From NCBI RefSeq assembly GCF_010731695.1, contig NZ_AP022586.1, positions 4,030,001-4,094,000 on the forward strand: 64,000 nucleotides of DNA, given 5' to 3'. The translations under genes were made by a program, and so were the position numbers. This DNA comes from Mycolicibacterium litorale. Lineage in GTDB: Bacteria; Actinomycetota; Actinomycetes; Mycobacteriales; Mycobacteriaceae. Shown piece after piece: positions 62,959-64,000 of the stretch (position 1 is the stretch's first letter; each line of letters opens with the position of its first letter). Below the pieces are notes generated by a model. It did no database searches and was not told where the DNA came from. It worked only from the letters and a program-made list of their open reading frames with translations.

Positions 62959-63120
62959 ATGACCCTCAGTCACACGCACAGCCTCAACGACATCCGCACG
63001 GCGATTCGGCAACTGTCCATGCGCGCCGACCTGGCCCGCAAGGAGGGCAGACCCGCCGACGCCGCCGAGATCGAGCGGCGTATCCAGAACTACCGCGACG
63101 AGCTCGCGGCGCGACCGTAG
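62959..63120 (+). CDS. 53-residue helical protein downstream of sdhB
   Basis: MTLSHTHSLNDIRTAIRQLS followed by MRADLARKEGRPADAAEIER and a charged helix to the end. It reads as a soluble helical hairpin. An AAAGG ribosome site is 8 bp before the ATG and it is in line with the sdh operon (49 bp after sdhB), so it is probably real and co-expressed. No family is recognised. It has no membrane helix, so it is not an SdhF-type anchor. Confidence 0.6.
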   Translation: MTLSHTHSLNDIRTAIRQLSMRADLARKEGRPADAAEIERRIQNYRDELAARP

Positions 63121-63130
63121 TCTCGGTGGG

Positions 63131-64000
<870 letters not shown>

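Overview
The window is high-GC actinobacterial DNA and almost certainly chromosome from a fast-growing mycobacterium (Mycolicibacterium type). The grounds are a complete yrbE-mce operon with Mce-associated proteins, a DUF222/HNH gene of the 13E12 repeat family, F420/LLM and KstD/KshA-type enzymes, and a right-hand third whose gene order matches, from memory, the M. tuberculosis block Rv0265c to Rv0245. No rRNA, tRNA or CRISPR array was seen.

Layout. (1) 1-12.8 kb and 19.7-31.4 kb form one catabolic region. It holds short-chain dehydrogenases, a Baeyer-Villiger-type monooxygenase, an acyl-CoA ligase, zinc alcohol and aldehyde dehydrogenases, three KstD-like flavoproteins, a KshA-like Rieske oxygenase, an old-yellow-enzyme homologue, an esterase, SnoaL/NTF2-like proteins, a PadR regulator and a hotdog thioesterase. 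The enzyme set suits oxidation, ring opening and CoA activation of a cyclic ketone or steroid-like molecule; the substrate cannot be read from sequence. Six copies of an 18-bp near-palindrome (consensus TGTTCCGCTGACCGGACG) lie 40-42 bp from eight of these start codons, and a seventh weaker copy lies 84 bp from another, which suggests a local regulon.

(2) 12.8-19.57 kb is a DUF222/HNH gene cut in two by a 5.49-kb insertion. The same 8-bp core, GCCGCGCA, stands at both ends, and removing the insertion restores the reading frame exactly. The insert is a decayed phage-like element with no visible integrase or structural genes. It carries Cys-rich and HTH proteins, an HExxH protein and a packaging-type HNH nuclease, several of them frameshifted, plus an apparently intact two-gene cargo: an HNH nuclease fused through a glycine-rich stretch to a beta-rich domain, and a membrane-anchored coiled-coil protein. 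This pair is the best candidate here for an undescribed system.

(3) 31.4-43.1 kb holds Mce-associated and secreted proteins and the operon yrbEA-yrbEB-mceA-F, a lipid or steroid importer, all on the minus strand apart from one secreted-protein gene.

(4) 43.3-49.6 kb carries transporters (LysE, YeiH, VUT/YhhQ), an SDR, a FecB2-like iron-siderophore lipoprotein and 5-oxoprolinase subunits. (5) 49.7-57.3 kb holds aminoglycoside 2'-N-acetyltransferase and the nitrate/nitrite assimilation set narK3, nnaR, a CbiX-type chelatase and divergent nirBD. (6) 57.5-64 kb holds an Hsp20 gene with an HspR-type operator, a PEP-mutase-family enzyme, succinate dehydrogenase 1 with its small partner proteins, a flavin-reductase-like protein and the start of a GAP-family membrane protein.
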